Source: Gordionus sp. m RMFG-2023 (Eukaryota > Nematomorpha > Gordioida > Chordodea > Parachordodidae). Taken from it: a DNA stretch of 64,000 nt. Positions 60,562 to 64,000 of this stretch are shown piece by piece; positions within the stretch are counted from its first letter, which is position 1, and the number at the start of each line of letters is the position of its first letter. The stretch covers positions 3,071,743-3,135,742 of the forward strand of contig NC_088778.1 of assembly GCF_954871325.1 (NCBI RefSeq), given 5' to 3'. Position numbers and translations under genes: made by a program. The notes under the pieces are model-generated. The model worked only from the letters and a program-made list of their open reading frames with translations. It was not told the origin of the DNA and searched no databases.

Positions 60562-61236
60562 CGAAATATTGAGGCTTAGGCAATATTCCTAAAGTATTGA
60601 GTTAACATTATTAAAGATTGAAAAATGTAAATTAAAATTATTTTATTAAAAATTAGACAATTTAAAATTATTTTGTAAAATATTATACAATTTATTTAGC
60701 AATTATTAGATATATTTAATCAAATTATATCATTCAAATTTGAAATTTAATATGCATTATTTCTAAATCTATTTATTTTTTTTGTAATAAAGATTACTTT
60801 AATTCTATTTCTAGTGTCTTGAAAAATATAAAATATTATATAATTAAGCAATATTAAAATATATAGATTATTATAAATATATATATTAAGGTAGGATAAA
60901 CAAATAAATAAATATATGTTTACCGATATTTGTACGTTTCAATTTTAAAACAAGGGAAAAAACGTACCGCAAACGCTCAATTTGTGCGCACTATTAATTT
61001 GAGGTTTTATTTCCAGGATTAATTTAAAAAAAAATTTCTTTGTGATATAAGAACAGCACATTGGGCGGAGGGCTCTAGGAACTATAGAGTTAAAAAATAT
61101 TTTATGCTATAGAGGAATCAAAGTGTCATCCTCGTTGAAGCTTTTTTGGGACACAAACTGGACTTCCGGGGATTATATCGAGTATAGTTAAAAATTATAA
61201 ATTTTTTAAAAAACTAACTATTAACAGGAAGTGGTT

Positions 61237-61607
61237 AGTTTCAAAAACCTCTATATCAAACCATAAATATTACAAACCATATCCCATAACACAAAACAAA
61301 CCATAATTTCATAATAATAAGACTCAAATTTATTTATTAAAAACATCAACACAATCTCTATACATTAACACAAAAAAATATACCAAAATTTAATATAATT
61401 ATTATCCATTTCTTCATCTCCCACAGCTGACATCTTATTCAATATTTTCCCATCTCCCACTAGGGGTTTTTCCTAACAATGAAATACACCCCATGATCAT
61501 CATCTCCTCTTCTTCCCCCAAGGAAAACTTAATACCCTGTCAGAAAATAACTGACATCTTATGTATTATATTAAATTTATTTCTTCTTTTTTTCAATAAT
61601 TACAACA
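61237..61607 (-). repeat. 0.37-kb segment, first of two near-identical direct copies
   Basis: From CAAAAACCTCTATATCAAAC to TTCAATAATTACAACA it matches 63532-63908 almost base for base. It has no TG...CA ends. On the minus strand it contains a TTTTCTGACAG acceptor-like site, an open frame GIKFSLGEEEEMMIMGCISL then LGKTPSGRWENIE-stop, and an AATAAA about 120 bp on. That is the layout of a terminal exon with 3' UTR, though the protein is not recognised. Confidence 0.7.
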
Positions 61608-63115
61608 CGCCCACCCTTCACAAGCCCAGCGTCCCTCTCTCTGTGGTGGTGTTGTATCGAATCGCCCCTTTGAATTGTATCGAATCACCTCTTTAAATTG
61701 TATCGGAAAGCCTTGAAGACGTTCAGGAGATTATCGAATCATCTTCCCGTACGATGATTTATAATATAATAACTCCATTATATTTCAATATAAAATCGCG
61801 AAAACAGACATTATCAATAATGACATGTATATTAAGGTATCTGCATTTATAATCTACGGAACATTAATATGGACAATGTAATATCCGCAAAACATAATAA
61901 TTTATTCATTTTAAGACATTTGGGAACTACTAGCTATAATATACATTATTAGGGTATGATTCATGGTAATTAGGAAATAATGATTTTACATATAATAATA
62001 TAATGTGAAAACATTGTCTATGTGTGAAATGCAATTTCAACACATGTAATTTTTCTTCCATCATGTGAAAAAAACAAAGCTACATCTTTATAAATATTTC
62101 CTAAAATGAATATAAAAATCCATCTTTAGGTATTAAAAATAATTGCGAAACTTGGCCGAACAAAGATTATAAATAAAATTACAATACATACGTATATAAA
62201 TACATTTAATATTATATATGAAGGAACAAATATATAATATGTAGAAAATACAATATTTTCCATCTAGGAATTACTCAGTATCCTAAGAAAAATATACCAT
62301 TTCTACCTAACTCTGTCATCACAATTAGCACAAATTCACAAAAATGTAGAATGCAAAGTAACAAAAATTGATAATATAATGGGCTATATGGTATATATGT
62401 AAAGAATTTTTAATATACCTTCACAATATAAAATAATTTGAGTCTTTTCTTTAAAAATATGTTCATAATTAAATAGTAAAATGTGATGTGTTATAAAATT
62501 ATTAAAAAAATTAAAAAAAATGTATTATGCAGCATAAATTTACAAAAAAAAAACTTTCCCCATAAACAATATTTTCACCTCAAGGCATACCCCTCAACAT
62601 GGGCTGACCTTATCTGTAAAAATATTTTCCCTTCACATCATTGCATACCATACAAATAATATAATAATTGCAAATAAAACTTCTTATAAAAATTTATAAT
62701 TTAAAAAAAAATATATATATTAAATATGATTTCATAATTTGAAAAAAAAAATATTATACACCATCTAATGTATCATATAAATTCCTATCCAATTTATATA
62801 TACACTAAATGCAGACACTAAATCAAAATAACTATCCACATCTAACATTATAGATATTATTCTGACTTCATCATACTTCAATTCCTTCAAATTCTCATTC
62901 ATAATTAAATATATCATATGTTACCTATACAATATATTAACATTATAAATAATAATTCATAGTTAAATATATCATATGTTACCTATGCAATATATTAACA
63001 TTAATTAATGATAAATTATCCCATACATATTCATCCCTTTACAAACCCAAAATGCATAATTAAATAATACACACTTTATTACAAAAGTCTATATTCATAT
63101 ATATTTTCATAAATT
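61608..63115. other. sequence between the two direct copies, no gene identified
   Basis: AT-rich. Near 61640-61700 a short repeat of TTGTATCGAATC occurs three times, otherwise nothing recognised. Confidence 0.4.
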
Positions 63116-63535
63116 TCACATATTTAAATATTTAACAATCCTTTCTGTCCTGCTGTTCATGAGGTCTTTCAGCTTCCTATGACGGAATACCTATAACACC
63201 ATTCAATGAGTTTTAAGGCATACCAAATAATGATCAAAATTAGATGTACCATATACATCTAGACATAAGATAATATACCAAATATTACTGTCTTAAATTC
63301 CTGATCTTATTTCCATATTTCTGCCTAATACTCATTACCTACTTTCAATCTTACATTTTTTTAAAGTTAAATATAAAAGTATAGAAATTTTTAAACTCAC
63401 GTATCTATATAGTTTTTAGTACATTGCATGGTTAAAATTTTTCATATAATATTTATACAAAAATTTTGTTTTTACCTTTAAAATACCGAATAACCCTGGA
63501 ATCGAAACTATCCTATAGTCATCGTGCACCAATTT
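63116..63535 (-). CDS. possible two exons of an unidentified gene
   Basis: Minus strand: a frame ending LVHDDYRIVSIPGLFGILK at 63476 meets a good AAAG/GTAAAA donor; after an intron, GTTATAG precedes 63190, from where VFRHRKLKDLMNSRTERIV and KYLNM-stop is open to 63116. The phases agree. The residue composition is protein-like, but I do not recognise a family. It could be chance. Confidence 0.22.
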
Positions 63536-63908
63536 CAAAAACCTCTATATCAAACCATAAATATTACAAACCATATCCCATAACACAAAACAAACCATAA
63601 TTTCATAATAATAAGACTCAAATTTATTTATTAAAAACATCAACACAATCTCTATACATTAACACAAAAAAATATACCAAAATTTAATATAATTATTATC
63701 CATTTCTTCATCTCCCAAAGGTTCACAGCTGACATCTTATTCAATATTTTCCCATCTCCCACTAGGGGTTTTTCCTAACAATGAAATACACCCCATGATC
63801 ATCATCTCCTCTTCTTCCCCCAAGGAAAACTTAATACCCTGTCAGAAAATAACTGACATCTTATGTATTATATTAAATTTATTTCTTCTTTTTTTCAATA
63901 ATTACAAC
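63532..63908 (-). repeat. 0.37-kb segment, second direct copy
   Basis: Nearly identical to 61237-61607; the clearest difference is an 8-bp insertion (AGGTTCAC, near 63719). It carries the same acceptor-like site and short minus-strand frame. Confidence 0.7.
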
Positions 63909-64000
63909 AGTTAGATTCTACAGATTCGTAAGATCTTGATATATATATTTGTTTAAAATATTTCTATGCCTGATGATAATTTAATCCTAACTAGAACGAG

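Larger units (their letters stand above)
58771..60993. mobile_element. inverted-repeat element of the GTGCGCAC type hosting a GC-rich hAT
   Basis: Left TGCACACAAATTGGGCG and right CGCTCAATTTGTGCGCA are inverted, as are the longer blocks TTGTTTAAAATTGAAACGTA (58861-58880) and TACGTTTCAATTTTAAAACA (about 60930-60950). A hAT lies between. The target duplication is not clear, so the superfamily is open; the repeats near 22960 and 37471 share its end. Confidence 0.65.

Noticed and set aside
61237-63908. LTR retrotransposon with 0.37-kb LTRs
   Set aside because: The copies lack TG...CA ends and no target duplication, primer-binding site, or retroelement coding sequence was seen between them.

Overview
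The window is AT-rich, intron-containing animal DNA. Three host genes can be read as spliced models. (1) PAF1, a subunit of the RNA polymerase II elongation complex, lies on the minus strand at 29231-43329. It has eleven exons whose phases all agree, giving 522 codons plus a stop, close to the vertebrate length. (2) A SOUL/heme-binding protein gene lies on the plus strand at 12112-14947, with four exons and 209 codons. (3) An RNF146-like RING-WWE ubiquitin ligase starts at 56200 on the plus strand. Its first three exons are clear and its 3' end is not. RNF146 and PAF1 together point to a metazoan; I cannot name the phylum. Introns run from 41 nt to 5.8 kb.

Most of the remaining sequence is transposons, often one inside another. 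hAT DNA transposons dominate. One family has CCGGGCC-rich ends that stand out sharply in this AT-rich genome (1911-3562, 17777-19563, 32961-33274, 37905-38199, 44081-44472, 58886-60561 and fragments). Two other large hATs carry exact 8-bp target duplications (43682-45595 and 49075-51535). A short palindromic hAT MITE occurs five times, twice within or at the edge of a second MITE family. There are two Mutator-like elements. One is a non-coding 2.2 kb element with an exact 9-bp target duplication (24551-26752). The other is a 4.15 kb element with a broken transposase and terminal inverted repeats of roughly 0.8-1 kb that contain a 143-bp tandem array (51927-56076); it ends 123 bp before the RNF146 start codon. 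An RTE-type LINE with an uninterrupted 978-codon endonuclease/reverse-transcriptase ORF sits at 7222-10158. Integrase and reverse-transcriptase fossils lie in PAF1 introns 3 and 6 and near 58.4 kb.

Layout: 1-12 kb repeats, one hAT and the LINE; 12-15 kb the SOUL gene; 15-29 kb MITEs, microsatellites, a hAT and the non-coding MULE; 29-43 kb PAF1 with transposon-laden introns; 43.7-51.5 kb two hATs with minisatellites between; 51.9-56.1 kb the coding MULE; 56.2-56.7 kb RNF146; 58-61 kb a three-level nest of elements; 61-64 kb a duplicated 0.37 kb segment and possible exons of an unidentified minus-strand gene. Tetranucleotide GAAA/TTTC tracts, up to about 200 bp, recur throughout.

No operon-like or defence-like system is present. 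The host genes are unrelated housekeeping or signalling genes, and the main novelty lies in the transposon families and their nesting. All exon models were read by eye from splice motifs, reading phase and remembered family sequences; no search or alignment was run.
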